Assembly (NCBI GenBank): GCA_003508835.1
Contig: PUFA01000143.1
Location: 2,416,501-2,480,500, forward strand
DNA length: 64,000 nt
Direction: 5' to 3'
Source of the DNA: Eonycteris spelaea
Taxonomy: Eukaryota > Chordata > Mammalia > Chiroptera > Pteropodidae
Shown: piece by piece, positions 1 through 12,517 of the stretch
Layout: the number at the start of each line of letters is the position of its first letter
Numbering within the stretch: the first letter of the stretch is position 1
Made by a program: the position numbers and the translations under genes
The notes under the pieces: generated by a model
What the model was told of the DNA's origin: nothing
Database searches by the model: none
The model's input: the letters and a program-made list of their open reading frames with translations, nothing else

Positions 1-2465
1 CCTTCTCTCAGCAGTTCTTTTCATGGATGATATAAAAGCAAAGGATGTGATTTGAAGTAACTGAAAAATAATCCATTTTCTTAAGATGGATTTAATTAGT
101 CAAATGGGACATGTTATGTTTTTCATTTTTAGTTTTGGGAGAAAGGAACCAAAACCAGAGGAATGCAGCAGGCTAGAATCCAAGTCATATTCTCTGACTT
201 CCATAGAAACATAGGGTGGCATGTGTCCTTAATTTTTTCAACAAAAGTGTAATAAAAGAAAAGATTTGTGACAGACTAAATGTCATCCAAGAATATAGTA
301 GCATATGCACCACAAGATGCTAAAGACTCAAATATTAGGCTTACAGCATTTTTCGCAGCACAAGTTGCTTATCAATGAAGCGTGTATGTAGTCTAATTAA
401 CATAATTGGAACTACTATAATTATGCTATTATTTTGTTTACTTTAGCAATTCTGTTGAGGTAAATGTGTAGCAATATGTGCTATTAAAATATTGCCCCTT
501 GTGCAGGCAGGTTTTATTTCGCCTTGTTTTTCTCTATTCCTTATGTGCTGCCCTGCTACTAAAAGGTGAGGAAAGTGTTAAGTGCTTGCAGCCAGAAAAG
601 TAGAAGAGAAAAACAATTAAACTAATCAAGAACCTTAGCCACAGACTCCAAGAATGGGCAGTTTGCAAAGCCATGGGGAATAATACTCCCCAGTTCAGAG
701 ATTCAATCTAATAAATGATGAAAAATTAATTTCAAACAGAATGCATTCATCATATGTGGTTTGCCCCTCTGTTTTAAGCAATTGAAACAAGTTATATTCA
801 TTTTGAAAAAAGACTAAATCCATAAGGCTCAGTGGGGGCTGCTCTAAAAATCCATTACCAAAAATGATACCAAAAGATTTTACTTGCTTTGACCTTTTAA
901 GTGAGGCTGCAGTGAGGATAGGAAAGTGACACTTGCTTCTCAGTATTCTTGCTCCTACTTCTTGTTTTAAGAGGCACTAAAGATTATTTTCCCAATGTTT
1001 CAGCAGAAACAGGAAGGAGATAAGACCTTCACGGGCCATCGGGAACTTGTATGATCACTCCTTTCCTTCGAAGGGAGGCAGGGAGCAGAGGACTTGATTT
1101 TCAGAATGTTTATGTGGCTGCTCTATGGCATAGAAGAGGTTACACAGGTGTTTCAGGCCTTTGAAGTTTTCTTTTTGCCCATGTTGTTTCCAAAGAGGAA
1201 GGTGTGGACAAAGCATTCCTGATGGTTTCTACCAGGGGCTTCAAGCCAAGACAGATGTTGGTGTCACATTCACAGCTAACAAGTGTAATATCTGGTTTTT
1301 CATAACTACTCTTCCAAAGAGCATAAACGGAACACAGTATTAAGATCAATAAAACAGGAAGAGACATGCTCCATGCCCTCTCATCCTACTGAGCTATCTG
1401 AATGACTCCATATCCTCAAGTCTACATTTCCTGAACTCCCTGTTAGACACCATAACTCACTGAAAAAGCTGCTAAGGTGTATGCATGCTTCTCCTTAAAG
1501 ATACATGATATATTCTCAGTGGAGGTTCAAGGTATGGATTTTAATAATCTACCAGATGTTTTCATTTACTAGTTGTTATTTAAAATAGCTTTTAGAATTT
1601 TCTTATTTCATTCTGATCTCGTTCCATTTGGAAGTCTTTAAATGCATGCAACACATGTATTCCTGAAGCAAAAATTTGGCTATGAAAGTATTTTGTGAAA
1701 TTCACACAAAACCACTCAACTGCATGAACATACTAATCTTAAATAATAAATAAAACAGGAACATTTTAATAGAGCAGTGAGGGAAGTGAATGCTGTTAGT
1801 GTCTCTGGTCAAGATCCCTTTTATTAGCCAGTATACCTACCCCTCTGTTCACCATGCCCAGGTTCTGTGAATGTTGATGGTTAATGACTTATAACTACCC
1901 CCTTTTCCAGAAAATTTTCCTAAGCTGGTACAAACAGGAATGTTCTTCCCAAAGGTTGCTTTCATGTGCATACATGCACACACACACACATACATCAGGA
2001 TATCCCACTGTCAATAACTGACTATCATGGGTGTATATAGGGCCTGACCTCTTGACTGTGGTGCAATTCATGTCCCAGAGCTCCCAGAAGATCAGCCTAG
2101 AGATGGACACCAGCTGGTACCACATTCTTAAATAGATTTTTTTTCCTCTGTTCTAACCTGCCTCCCACACTGTCTCTTAAAAGCATTCTTTTATGTACTA
2201 AAATAAATTATTTTATGCTTTTTGATAACCTAACCTAGAAAATGAGAATGTATAAATAATTTATATCACTAGCATTAAGGTTATAAATTAATTAAAATAT
2301 GGTCTGTACTCTGAAGAGAGAATAGAGATAGCAAAAAGCAACAATACACAGAGCTGAAGACACTAGCAATGAGAAGCACTTCTATGATTTTTAAAAATGA
2401 TAAATAAATAAACAAAAATGAGTTGAAGACTATTATGGCTATTTTGAGAGGCACCAAAATCGGTC
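1..2465. other. Unique AT-rich sequence, no gene seen
   Basis: I found no coding exon, RNA gene or recognisable transposon here. Open frames are short (about 75 codons at most), have no recognisable protein motif and occur on both strands. A short CA run lies near 1,977-1,991. This may be intronic or intergenic sequence of a mammal. Confidence 0.6.
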
Positions 2466-2690
2466 ATTAAGAGCCAGGCTCCGCAGCAGACACTTGAGTT
2501 CAAATCTGGGTGTTTTCATTCTCTGGTACTATGGTTTTCTTATCCATAAAATGGAGATAATAATAATACCTCTTACTAGGGTTGTTATGAGCATTAAATG
2601 AGTTAATTAATGTACATTTCAGGGCAGTATGTAATATAAAGTAAGTACTCAAAGAAAGTTAGCTTTTATCAATATTATACATGTCTGCCT
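2466..2690 (+). repeat. MIR SINE, nearly full length
   Basis: The order of landmarks matches the mammalian-wide interspersed repeat on the plus strand. There is a tRNA-like head with 'gagccaggct' and 'gagttcaaatctggg', a core containing 'ccataaaatggagataataa', and then 'gggttgttatgagcattaaatgag' in shorter recognisable blocks. It ends in the 'agtaagtactcaaa' tail. MIR is an extinct SINE that depended on L2. This copy is heavily mutated, as expected for its age. Confidence 0.85.
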
Positions 2691-2997
2691 TTATCAACAA
2701 CTATTATAAGTAGCAGATGTGAGACACTTAAAAATTCCAAAATGGCAAGGAATTCTTACCTGCTCTGAATCTTGGGAAGGCTCACTAAGACTGGATACAA
2801 TGGATTCAGAAAGGAGTTCTAGGCTTCATAGAATACAGAAGAATTTTATTAGTTCATCCAACAAACATTGTATACCAGGAACTTTTCTGAAAACTGTACA
2901 TATAATAGTGAACTGAAAATAAGATTTCCTCAGATAGTTATAAGAGCTATAAAATTAGACAGTAATGATCTAGCATAGTGTTGGTCAATAGATCTCT

Positions 2998-3150
2998 CAG
3001 GATGATGGAAATGTAGAATATCTACATTGTCCTGGTAACTATTAGCCACATGTAGCTACTAAGCACTTGAAATATGGCTAGTGAGATAGAGCAACTAAAT
3101 TTCTAATTTTGTTAAATTTAAAATAAAAAATAAATAACTAAATGTAAATT
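2998..3150. mobile_element. Non-autonomous DNA transposon remnant
   Basis: Blocks such as 'agccacatgtagct', 'gcacttgaaatatggctag' and the following AT-rich arm match a common palindromic mammalian DNA-transposon fossil with an 'agccacatgtggct' core. I do not give a subfamily name. Terminal repeats and target-site duplications are not clear, so only part of the element may remain. Confidence 0.5.
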
Positions 3151-3164
3151 GAGTTTTACAGAAA

Positions 3165-3738
3165 GATAAATGAGAATCCAGAAATAGACTTACATATATA
3201 TGAACACTAGAATTATGAAAAAATAACAGTACTAGGAGGACACTGCAGAGTGAGGAATGGATATTTTATTCAACACTTTTATTCCTGAATATATACTTAC
3301 TAATAGAAATGTATACAAATGTGCTCCATAATATGTGTACAACACTATTTATAATTGCCCAAAACAGAAAACAATGCAAATATTTATGAACCAAAAATGG
3401 ATAAACTTTGTTAGATTCATATAGTAAATTATTATGAGGTAATTAAAATGAATAAATAATGTTATATATAATAAATAGTATGGATGAATATCACCAACAT
3501 AATGTGGAATGAAAGAAGCCAGTTAGAAAACAGTGCACACTATATGAACTGTAGATACTCTGTTTAGAGTTCAAAAATAGGCAAAACAAATTTACAGAGT
3601 GAGAGATCAGGAGTGGTGACTTGAGGAAGAGGAAGCCTCCTGGAGAGTTGAGGATATTTTAGTTTTTGATAGATGTTACTATCATTTAGTTGTACAATTT
3701 TCTATATTTTTCTTCAATAAAAACTTACTTTAAAAAAG
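3165..3738 (+). mobile_element. Old L1 3'-end fragment
   Basis: The segment follows the end of L1 ORF2 in sense orientation. The 'tttataattgccc' block, 'tgaatatcaccaacataatg', 'gaatgaaagaagccag' and the 3' UTR with 'ttcaataaaaac' are recognisable in order. It is more diverged than the L1 that starts about 7 bases downstream, so the younger element probably landed in or beside this tail. No open frame survives. Confidence 0.7.
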
Positions 3739-4465
3739 CACACAGAGAGTGACATCAGAAAGATGTCAGAGAGATGTCTCCAGATCACTCCTCTTGTAAC
3801 AACAATAAGCTGAACATTTTAAACTCAATGAAAAACACCCAAACTGCACAACAGCACATCTAAGCATGGAATCTGTGAATAATAGCTACCACAGGTCAGA
3901 ACCCTGAGAGTCAGGTGGTATCTGGGAGAAACAAAGAAGCTGCCTATTGCAGCCATAGGGGCAGGGGAGAAGGTGCAGTGGGTTACCTAACAGCCCTGCC
4001 TAGGAAAGCTGTGAGCTCCACATGGCTGGCGGCAGTACATAGGCATCAGGGCAGAAAGCAGAGAAGTGGGGATGGCAGAGAAGCAGAGAAACAACAGTTG
4101 ATAATTATGAGCTGCAGCTGAAAAACACGAAGCTGAGCTGCATCCCTCATTACCCAATTCAGAAGGCCCCTCACACCATATCTTCCAAGACTGAATACCG
4201 CGGAGCCCCAGGGGAATCTGAACGAACACTACCGAAACTATCACTAATATTGAAAGACTCTAAGACTGAATGTACTGAGAGTGATTGAATATCCATAAGG
4301 AAAAAAAAAAAACATTACTAAGACTTTACATATAGGCAGGGATCCAAGGCTTAGATGCCACCTACTGGAAGCCAAAAGAAAAACACCTTTTTGCAACTAG
4401 ATAAAGAGAGACCTTTACATAATAAATCTTCTTTCTGGAAAAAAAAGCAGAAGACACTTCCATTC

Positions 4466-5410
4466 ATGCCTAGGCAGAGAAATAGCACATTAAACACAAT
4501 GAACAACCAAAGTGACAAGGGAGCTTAGAAAGAAAGAGAAATATCTCTGAAAAATGTGCTTAAAGACATAAAAATATATGACTTAAATGACAGAGAATTC
4601 AGGATGGTACTTCTGAAAAAACTCAGTAAGATCCAAAATAATTTACATCATCAATTCCGGGAAAAATAATAATAATAAAACTAGATCAGCAGAATGGGTT
4701 CTTTAGCAAGGAGATTTAACCCTCAAAAGGAACCAAGTAGAACTTCTGGAGATGAAGAACACACTGAAAGATAAGATAAAAATTGAAAAGCAAGCTTGAG
4801 AAATAGAGTCAACTAAAGAAGGAAAGGATCAGAGATATTGAAGACAGAAATCTAAAAATTAATCAGAAAGAATAAGAGAGAAACTGAAGAATGAAAAATA
4901 ACGCATGAGAAATGCAAGAACTAGCTGATACCATCAGGAGAGGAAACATAAGAACAAAGGGTATTCTTGAAGGGGAGGAAAAGAAGTAGCGATTAGAAAG
5001 CATTATCAGACAAATAATTGATGAGAATTTTTCCAAATCTAAGGAATGAGCTAAGCCTTGTAATTCAAGAAGTCAACAGAACACCCGATTATCTCAACCC
5101 AAAAAGGCCTCTCCAAGAAATTGTACTAAAATTATCAAAAATCAATGACAAGAAAAGAATTCTCAGGGCAGCCAGGGAAAAGAAGACAGTAACCTATAAA
5201 GGAAAAACCATTAGATTATTGTTTCACTTAGCGCAAACCTAACATGCCAGAAAGGAGTGAATCAAATATTTAAATTATCAAATAAAAGAAACTACCAGCT
5301 AAGAATAATGCATCCAGCAATAATCTCCTTTAGATACGATGAGAAATAAAGACGTTTCCAGACATACAACAATTAAGGGGATTCTTCATTAAGAGGCCTA
5401 TGTTACATAA
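4466..5410 (+). pseudogene. L1 ORF1p pseudogene (copy A)
   Basis: L1 ORF1p is a trimeric RNA-binding chaperone that coats L1 RNA in the cytoplasm. The longest surviving frame, 5,018-5,242 (74 codons), covers the RNA-binding and C-terminal region. It keeps family features such as 'FPNLRNE', 'LNPKRPLQEIVLKLSKI' and 'TYKGKTIRL'. The start is placed at an ATG at 4,466 by comparison with the usual ORF1 position, with an in-frame stop soon after. The upstream lysine/glutamate-rich part corresponds to the coiled coil. Stops and frameshifts exclude a full protein. The start is inferred and could be off by tens of bases. Confidence 0.8.
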
Positions 5411-5697
5411 ATACTAAAAGGAGTCACCTCACCCAGATCAAATGACAACAACAGGAAAAAAATACATAACTAGAATAAGGAGAATAGTAGGCTGATAGAA
5501 GCAGAAGAGTGCAACCCTTAATAAGAACAGGGCATTATAAGCTTAAACAATAAGACATTTTCTATAGCAAGATAATAATGAACATTCAGCCAATGTAGGG
5601 ATAAATGGAGACAACAATGACTAAAAAGGGGAGGATTCAAAGATCCAATTTGTAAAGGGGAATGAAAATAAAGTGCATGTGAAAGAAAATGGACTAC

Positions 5698-5737
5698 TGT
5701 CTATCTATCTATCTATCTATATCTATCTATATAACTA
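5698..5737. repeat. (TCTA)n microsatellite
   Basis: About ten copies of the four-base unit, slightly impure, lie in the inter-ORF spacer of the L1 copy. Confidence 0.9.
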
Positions 5738-5914
5738 TCCTCTACATATTCATAATACTAACTACATTCCAAAGATTCAGAGCTGAAGTATAACATAAAA
5801 CAAGAAAGGTCAAAGGGAAAACCTACAAAAGCCAACCAAATAAAGAGAGCAGAAACATGAGGACAAGAAACAATAGAAACACTGAGCTACTAAGAAAAAA
5901 AAAAAAAAGGTAAA

Positions 5915-8900
5915 ATGGCTATAGGAAAACCTCAATTTCAATAACTATCCTAAATGTAAATGGACTGATCTCTCCAATTAAAAGGCACAGAGTTGTAGAA
6001 CAGATCTAAAAACAAAACCCAAATATGATGCCTCCAGGAGACACATCTCAGTTCTAAAGACAAATATAAACTCAAAGTAAAAGGGTGAAAAATTATAATT
6101 CAAGCAAATGGCATTCATAGAAAAGCAGGAGTAGTGGTACTAATATCAAATGAATTAAACTTCAAAATATAAAAGGTGAAAAGAGATATGGAGGGACACT
6201 TCATAATGGTAAAGGGATTGGACACCAAGAAGACATAACACTTATTAATATCTATGGCCAATAAAGAAGCCCCAGAACATATAAAGCAATTTACTAACAA
6301 AACTAAAGAAAGAAACAGATCAAAACACTATCATAGTAAGGGACCTAAATACCCCACCATTGGATATGGACAGATTGATCCAAACAGAAGATCAATAAAG
6401 AAATAACATTCTTAAGTGACACTTTAGACCAATCAGAATAATTGAAATTTACAGAACTCTTTCTTCTAAACAGCTTCTTATACATTTTTCTCTGGTGCAC
6501 ATGGAACATTCTCAAGGATTTGACCACATAGGCAGGCACGAGATAGCCTCAAAAAATATAAGAACGTTGAAATCATACCAACATACTCTCTGATCATAAT
6601 TCTTTGAAACTGGAGATAAACTGTAAAAAAGACCACAAATGCATGGAGATTGAATAACTGCTACTAAAGAATAAATTGGTCAGAGAAGAAAGAAAAAGAA
6701 AAATGAAAAGAGATACATAGAACAAATGATAACAATAGTACAACATATCAAACTTTTGGGACATGGAAAAATCAATTAAGAGGAAAGTTTATATCATTAC
6801 AGGCCTAGCTCAACAAACAAGAATGAGCCAAATAAACAATCTGACACTTCATGTTAAAAACAAACAAACAAACAAACAACTTAGAAAGGGAGAAACAAAT
6901 GAAGGCCTCAAGTCAGTAGAAGAAAGAAATAATAGAAAGTAGGGCAGAATTAAATGAAATTAAAAAAAAAAAAAATAAATGTAACAAAGTGCTGGTTTTT
7001 GAGAAGGTTAATGAAATGACGCATCTCGGCTAGACTCTTAAAGGAAAAAGAGAAGAGACACAAATAAACAAAATCAAAGATGAAAGAGAAGTTATGACAG
7101 ATATCACAGAAATACAAAGGATCATACAAGAGTACTATGAAAAAGTATATAACACCAAATTTAATAACCTAGAAGAAATGGACAGTACTTAGAAAGATAC
7201 AAACCTTCCTAGGCAATCAAAGAAACTGGAAAATCTAAATAGACCATCAGCAGTATGGAAATTGAAACATAATCAAAAACCTACCAAAAGTAAAAGTCAG
7301 GACCACATGGCTTCGCCAGTGAATTCTACCAAACATTCAAAAAGATTTAATAACTATCTCCTCAAACTTTCCAAAAAATTGAAAGAAGAGGCAATACTTC
7401 CCATCATTTTTAGGCCAATATTACTCTGATACCAAAACCTGGTAAAGATAACACACAAAAAAGAAAACTAACTGACCAATATCTCTCATGAACACAGATG
7501 CAAAAATCCTAAATAAGAAACTAGCGAAATCAAATACAGCAACATATTAAAAGATTATACCACAATCAAATAGGCTTCATCCCAGGAGCACAGGGATGGT
7601 TCAACATACAAATCAATTATGTTATACACACTAAAGAAATTAAAAATAAGAATCAATATATCATATGAATAACAGAAAAAGCCTTCTACAAGATACAGAT
7701 CCATTTATGATCAAAACACTTAACAAAATCGGTGTAGAAGGAGAGTACCTTAACATAATAAAGGCATATGACAAACTCTCAGCCAACATTATTTAATGGT
7801 GAAAAACTAAAAATTTCTCTAAGATCGGAAACAAGAAAAGCTTCCACTATCAACCACTGTTATTCAATAAAACATTGGCAAGTCCTAGCAGTGCATCAGG
7901 CAAGGGAAAGATATAAAGTCATCCAAATAGGAAATGAAGAAGTCAAACTGTTATTATTTGTGGATGGCATAATTCTCTATATAGAAACCCTAAGACTCAC
8001 ATGAACAGTAATTAGAAAAATAAGCAGATACAGTAAATTTTCTGGATACAATATCGATGTTAAAATCCATAGCATTCCTATACTCTTATATGAAGTGTCA
8101 GAAAAAGAAGTGGAAAAAAAATATTTCCTTTTTGCAATTGCAATGAAATAATATAAAATACCTGGGAATATCTAACAAAACATGTGCAAGGACCTATATA
8201 ATGAAAACTATAAGACCCTATTAAAAAGAAATCGAAGAAGAATATACAAAGAAATGAAAAGATATTCTGTGTTATTGCATTTGGAAAAAATCAATATATT
8301 ATAAAAATGACCTTATTGCTAGGCATTATATGGATTTCATGCAATCCCCATCAAAAACCTATAGGCATTTTTAAAAGAAATAGTACAAAAGAAAAAAGCA
8401 CCAGAGTAGTATAAATGCACAAAAGACACTGAATCGCCAAAGCCATCCTGAGAAAAAAGAACAAGGCTGGAGGCAACACTCTACCCAAGTTCAAAGTATA
8501 CTACAAATGACAATAATCAAAAACAGCATAGTATTGACAGAAAAACAAACACAGACCACAGGAACAGGATCAAAAACCAGAAATAACATCCATATTTATA
8601 TGGCAAATAATTTTTTGAGAAAATTTGGAGAAAGGAAAACTCGTCAATAAATGATCCTGGGGAAACTCGAAAGCCACATGCAAAAGAATGAAACTAAACT
8701 GCTGTCTATCACCACACACCAAAATTAACTCAAAATGGATTAAGGACCTGAGCATAAGACCTGAAACAATAGAATACATAGAATAAAATCAAGGATCTAA
8801 ACTCAAAAACCTTGCACTTAAAGAGGATTTTATGATTTTGACCTCAAAGGCAAGGGAAATAAAAGCAAAAAAGTGAATGGACTACATCAAACTAAAAAGT

Positions 8901-9663
8901 TTCTATACAGTAAAATAAATTATCAACAAGGTAAAGCAATACCTATCCAAATAGGAAAATATATTTGAAGCAATGCCTCCAATAAGGGCCTAATATCCAA
9001 AATATACAACAAAGTCATACAAACTCAATAACAACAAAACAAATGAGCCAATCCAAAAAAAACGAGCAGAGAATCTGAACAGACACTTATCCCAAGAAGA
9101 GATGAAAATGCTCAACAAATATGAAAAGATGATAAACATTGCTAGCTATTAGAGGAATGCAAATCAAAACCACAATGAGATATCATCTCACACCTGTTAG
9201 AATAGCTGTTTAAACAGCATAGTAATAACAAGTGTAAGAGAGGATGCAGAAAGAAAAAAAAAACCCTCATACATTGCTGGTGGGACTGCAAACTGATACA
9301 GTCACTATGGAAAACAGTATGGAGGTTCCTCAAAAAACTAAGAATTGATCTACCATACAATCTAGCAATCCTTCTACTGGGTATTTGTCCCAAAGACTTG
9401 AAAACCTTATCTGAAAAGATATTTGAACATTGATGTTCATATATCATTATTCACAGTGGCCAGAACATGAAAGCAACTGAAGTGTCTTTTGATAGATGAT
9501 TGGCTAAAGAAGCTGTGGTACATACATACAATGGAATATTATCAGCCATAAAAAGATGAAATACTGCCATTTGCGACTACACCAATGGACCTGGAGATAT
9601 CATGTGCAGTGAAATAAGCCAGACAGAAAATTTGAAGCCACATGATATCACTTATATGTGGGC
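5915..9663 (+). pseudogene. L1 ORF2p pseudogene (copy A)
   Basis: ORF2p is the L1 endonuclease and reverse transcriptase that carries out target-primed reverse transcription. The start is taken at the ATG at 5,915, followed by the decayed 'LNVNG' start of the endonuclease domain. The endonuclease LQETH motif is intact in codons at 6,032-6,046. The reverse transcriptase active site is at 7,957-7,968, where the usual F-A-D-D reads F-V-D-G, so the second catalytic aspartate is lost. The C-terminal part runs through the 'cacctgttagaatagctg' region near 9,193 to about 9,663. Frames are broken repeatedly. The antisense open frame at 9,142-9,447 is a shadow of this region. Confidence 0.85.
6857..6881. 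repeat. (CAAA)n microsatellite
   Basis: A short run of the CAAA unit lies inside L1 ORF2. It interrupts the reading frame. Confidence 0.85.
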
Positions 9664-9841
9664 TATAAACCTAAAGTCAAGAAATGAACAGGAGAAGCAA
9701 ACAGAGACTCATAGACATGGACAATAGACTAGTGGTTACCAGAGGGTAGAGGGAGAGGGGTAATGGGAGGTAGATTGGGTAAAGGGAGTCAAATATGTGG
9801 TGATAGAAAGAATTCTAACTATGGGATGTTAACATCCAGTG

Positions 9842-10015
9842 TAATATATATGTGTGTGTATATATACACACACCACACCCCATATAATATACATATATAT
9901 ATATACACACACACATACATATACATATATATACACACACATATACATACACTATATGTGTGTGTGTGTGTGTGTGTGGTGTGTGTGTGTGTGTGTGTGT
10001 ATGCCTACTGTGGAA
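9842..10015. repeat. Compound TA/CA/TG microsatellite
   Basis: Alternating purine-pyrimidine runs occur in sequence: TATGTG, CACA, TATA, CACACATA and a long TG tract at about 9,957-10,000. The array sits inside the 3' UTR of L1 copy A, and recognisable L1 3' end ('acttattggattttgtt') resumes after it. The overlapping plus-strand open frames in this region are low-complexity artefacts. Confidence 0.92.
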
Positions 10016-10079
10016 TGTTTACCTGAAACTTATTGGATTTTGTTAACCAATGGCACCACTAAAAAAAAAGAGAGATGAC

Positions 10080-10110
10080 CAAACACACACACATACACAC
10101 ACACACACAG
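10080..10110. repeat. (CA)n microsatellite
   Basis: A CA run with one TA interruption immediately follows the A-tail of L1 copy A. Confidence 0.9.
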
Positions 10111-10119
10111 AATGTATGC

Positions 10120-10300
10120 CACTAAACAGAATGTGTATTGATTTCAACTCATATTATAAAAATATATATGGGTACCTATTAGAGGAATGAATCTAATATT
10201 GGGTGTTTGAAGGGAGTTATTAGCAATTTGTTTTTTATCCCTTATTATACTTTTCAATTCATCTGCAATAAAATGTATTACTTGGTAATAAGAAACTATT
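10120..10300 (+). mobile_element. Old L1 3'-end fragment
   Basis: The tail 'tatacttttcaattcatc' followed by 'gcaataaaatgtattactt' matches the 3' terminus of older L1M families. It may be the downstream part of the older L1 into which copy A inserted, or an independent fragment. Confidence 0.5.
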
Positions 10301-10399
10301 TTTTTCCATTTTCACAACAATAAAACAACACAAAAATAAAGTGGTAGGCAAAAAGATTTCTTTTATAAAATATGAGAGATCTGAACATTTTTACATACA

Positions 10400-10760
10400 G
10401 AATGTCCTTGAATAATGTCGGTTCAACTTCATTTCACTATAATATGATGAGAATAAATCGATTCCTCTTGAGCCCCATTCTGTTGTGGCGTTTGCACGTT
10501 CTCCTCATGTCTTAGTGGGTTTTCTCAGGGTACTCCGATTATCTCTTATATCTCAAAATGTGTACGTAGGTGGATCAGCATGTCTACATCACTCATTTTG
10601 AGTGAGTGTGTGTGAGTGTGAATACCGTGTGATGGAAGGGTGTCCTGTCCAAGGTAGATCCCATCTGGCACCCTGAGCTGCTAGGATAGGCTCTGGCCAC
10701 TCACAACCGTCACTGAAATAAGCAAATTGAAAAACAAAAAACAAAACAAAAAAAAACTTA
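10400..10760 (+). mobile_element. RTE/BovB-like LINE 3' end (tentative)
   Basis: This block differs in style from all L1s here. It has landmarks of a 3' tail seen in RTE-clade LINEs and their SINEs: 'tttgcacgttctcctcatgt', 'gtgggttttctcagggtact', 'gagtgagtgtgtgtgagtgtg', 'gctgctaggataggctctgg' and 'ataagcaaattgaaaaa', followed by an A-rich tail. It keeps several CpG sites, which suggests moderate age. The clade assignment is from memory and tentative. That it is a non-L1 retroposon tail is better supported. Confidence 0.5.
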
Positions 10761-11330
10761 TCTTAGTTGTTTTATTAATCTTTTTAAAATGCATATATAG
10801 TTCACATTTATTTTAATGTTTACTATTCAAGAGTTTGAGGTTTTTATTTAGAAATTTGCTGATGTTTTGTGACAGAAAGATATTACAGGAATTTACTCTT
10901 GTTTATATCAATTAGCTTATGATAAAATTGGATTTTTTATATGTCATATTGCTTAAAGTAACAGTTTCTAAAACCTATTGACCACATCAGGTGAGGACTT
11001 ACTGAGTAGGAAGAGTTAGGGAGAGAAAGGAGCTGAGATTTTTATTTTGTTTTGTCATTGTAAAAACCGAAAGAACCATTTTATCTATTGATAGTACAAA
11101 AGAGATAGATTTACTGTATGCAGCTGGCCAGAACTTGCCTTGGACAGTAGCTATTATTTTCATTAACTTTCTTTTCATTTCCATTATAGTCAAGCACTCC
11201 AATACACCACATTTGAAAAATAGTTAATTCTCTATAAAATAATAAAAACAAACAAACAAAAATGACAACAGCAAAACAACAAACAAAACTATCAACAAAA
11301 CAGCAGTGTTTTCCTTGGCTTATAGCAAAA
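10761..11330. other. Unique sequence, no gene seen
   Basis: AT-rich with short homopolymers. Minus-strand frames of about 67-100 codons overlap here and run into the L2 fragment downstream. They have no recognised motif and very biased composition, so I do not call a gene. Confidence 0.5.
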
Positions 11331-11334
11331 TATT

Positions 11335-11735
11335 CAGATATTTTAGCATGATACTCAAGGCCCTTTATAATGTAGCACCAACCTTCTTTTCTTGCCTTAT
11401 CTGTCTCCCACATCAGCTATGCTATTCTAAGAATATTCAAAATATGTGTAGGCTTCTGGTTGTTTCATATTGTATTATGATCTAGCCCCTCGACAAAATC
11501 CTTCTGGTGTGTTTTAAGACTCAGCTCTAATGACAATTTTGGGGAAAGTTTTCTAAATTCCCCTAATTGTAACAGTTATCATCTCTCTACATGTTTTCTG
11601 AACACTTTAAACTAGTAGCCTTGTGTATGTGTCTGGCTTCCTCACTACATTGTGCATTCAAAGGCAGGAATCATACCCTATTAATTTTGGTTTCTTCAAC
11701 ACCTGGTACAAAAATCACCTATATTAAGTAGTTAT
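11335..11735 (+). mobile_element. L2 LINE 3' region
   Basis: The order 'ccctttataatgtagcacca', 'cttctggttgtttc', 'tctaaattcccctaattgta' and 'aggcaggaatcatac', then the 'acacctggtaca' end, fits the last part of L2 in sense orientation. L2 has been extinct since before the placental radiation. No coding sequence remains. Confidence 0.7.
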
Positions 11736-11787
11736 AAATTTGTATAAGTGAACTGAATTGATTCCAATTTAGGAAGCATAATATTAT

Positions 11788-12134
11788 ACACAGGCTGAAT
11801 TGATATGTTGAAGTCTTAACGCTGGAATCTCAGAACGTGGCTGTATTTAGAGGCAGGGTTTTTCCAGAGGTAATTAAGGTAAAATAAGGTGATATAGGTT
11901 GGCCCTAATTTAATATAACTGGCAATTTATAGAAAGAAATAATAGGAAACAGATACAGAAAAATGACCATGTGATGATACAGAGGATGATGGCCATCTAT
12001 AAACCAAGGAGAGAGACCTCAGAAGAAACCAACCCTGATGACACCTCCTTCTCAACTTCTAGCTTACATAACTATGAGGAAGTAAATTTCTGTTTTACCA
12101 TCTAGTCTGGCAGCCCAGATAAACTGATATAATT
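11788..12134 (+). mobile_element. MaLR-type solo LTR (MLT1/MST group)
   Basis: The block follows a MaLR LTR from end to end: 'gaattgatatgttgaagtc', 'gaggtaattaaggt', 'ggccctaatttaatataact', 'gaccatgtgatgata', 'gatggccatctataaacca', 'cctcagaagaaaccaaccct', 'aagtaaatttctgttt' and a closing 'cagcccagataaactgat'. No internal region is attached, so it is a solo LTR. The subfamily is uncertain. Confidence 0.85.
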
Positions 12135-12427
12135 GCTTTGGTCATATTGCCCTAGAATGTGATTTATCAGCTCTGATGATTTACTTTTTTTCCTTCTTTT
12201 CTGCTTTGGCTTCTTTGTTTTGGGTCTGCAAGTCTTCCAGTTCCCAATTCTTCTTTACCAACCATCCCAGCCTCCAATCACTTTGTTCTTCCTTTAGAAT
12301 TTGTGGTTTCCTGTTTTTATCTATCTATATGATTTCTCTCGAGCTTTGCCTTGTGTTATCAATCCTGTTTGAGGTTGCTTACCTGATTTTTGGCTTGCAG
12401 TTTCTGTTGTTTTAGATTATTATCTGA

Positions 12428-12517
12428 CCAGAGTTGCCAGTTTAGCAAGTAAATATATATTATTTTAACTGGAATTCAAAGTTAACTGAGTGTCCTATAT
12501 TTATCTGTCAAGCTTAT
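12428..12517. mobile_element. Small palindromic DNA-transposon remnant
   Basis: The two ends are near inverted complements: 'gttgccagtttagcaagta' at the left and 'tatttatctgtcaagc' at the right. An inner pair, 'ttaactggaattcaa' and 'aaagttaactgagtgtcct', is also recognisable. This resembles a shortened palindromic element common in mammals whose ends read like 'ttgccagataaaata'. The family name is left open. Confidence 0.45.

Larger units (their letters stand above)
3745..10070 (+). mobile_element. Near-full-length L1 (copy A), inactive
   Basis: This sense-strand LINE-1 keeps all parts in order: 5' UTR (about 3,745-4,465), ORF1 (about 4,466-5,410), an inter-ORF spacer, ORF2 (about 5,915-9,663) and a 3' UTR ending in an A-run at 10,061-10,069. 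Its 5' and 3' ends match those of the antisense L1 at 41.5-47.8 kb, for example the shared 'aaaacacccaaactgcaca' in the 5' UTR. Both ORFs are broken by many stops and frameshifts, so it cannot encode working proteins. A clean target-site duplication was not found, partly because both flanks are A/CA-rich. A (TCTA)n run in the spacer and a TG/TA/CA array in the 3' UTR expanded after insertion or from the tail region. Confidence 0.92.

Noticed and set aside
9763..10078. Tyr/Ile/His/Thr and Val/Cys-rich plus frames
   Set aside because: Produced by the TA/CA/TG microsatellite in the L1 3' UTR.
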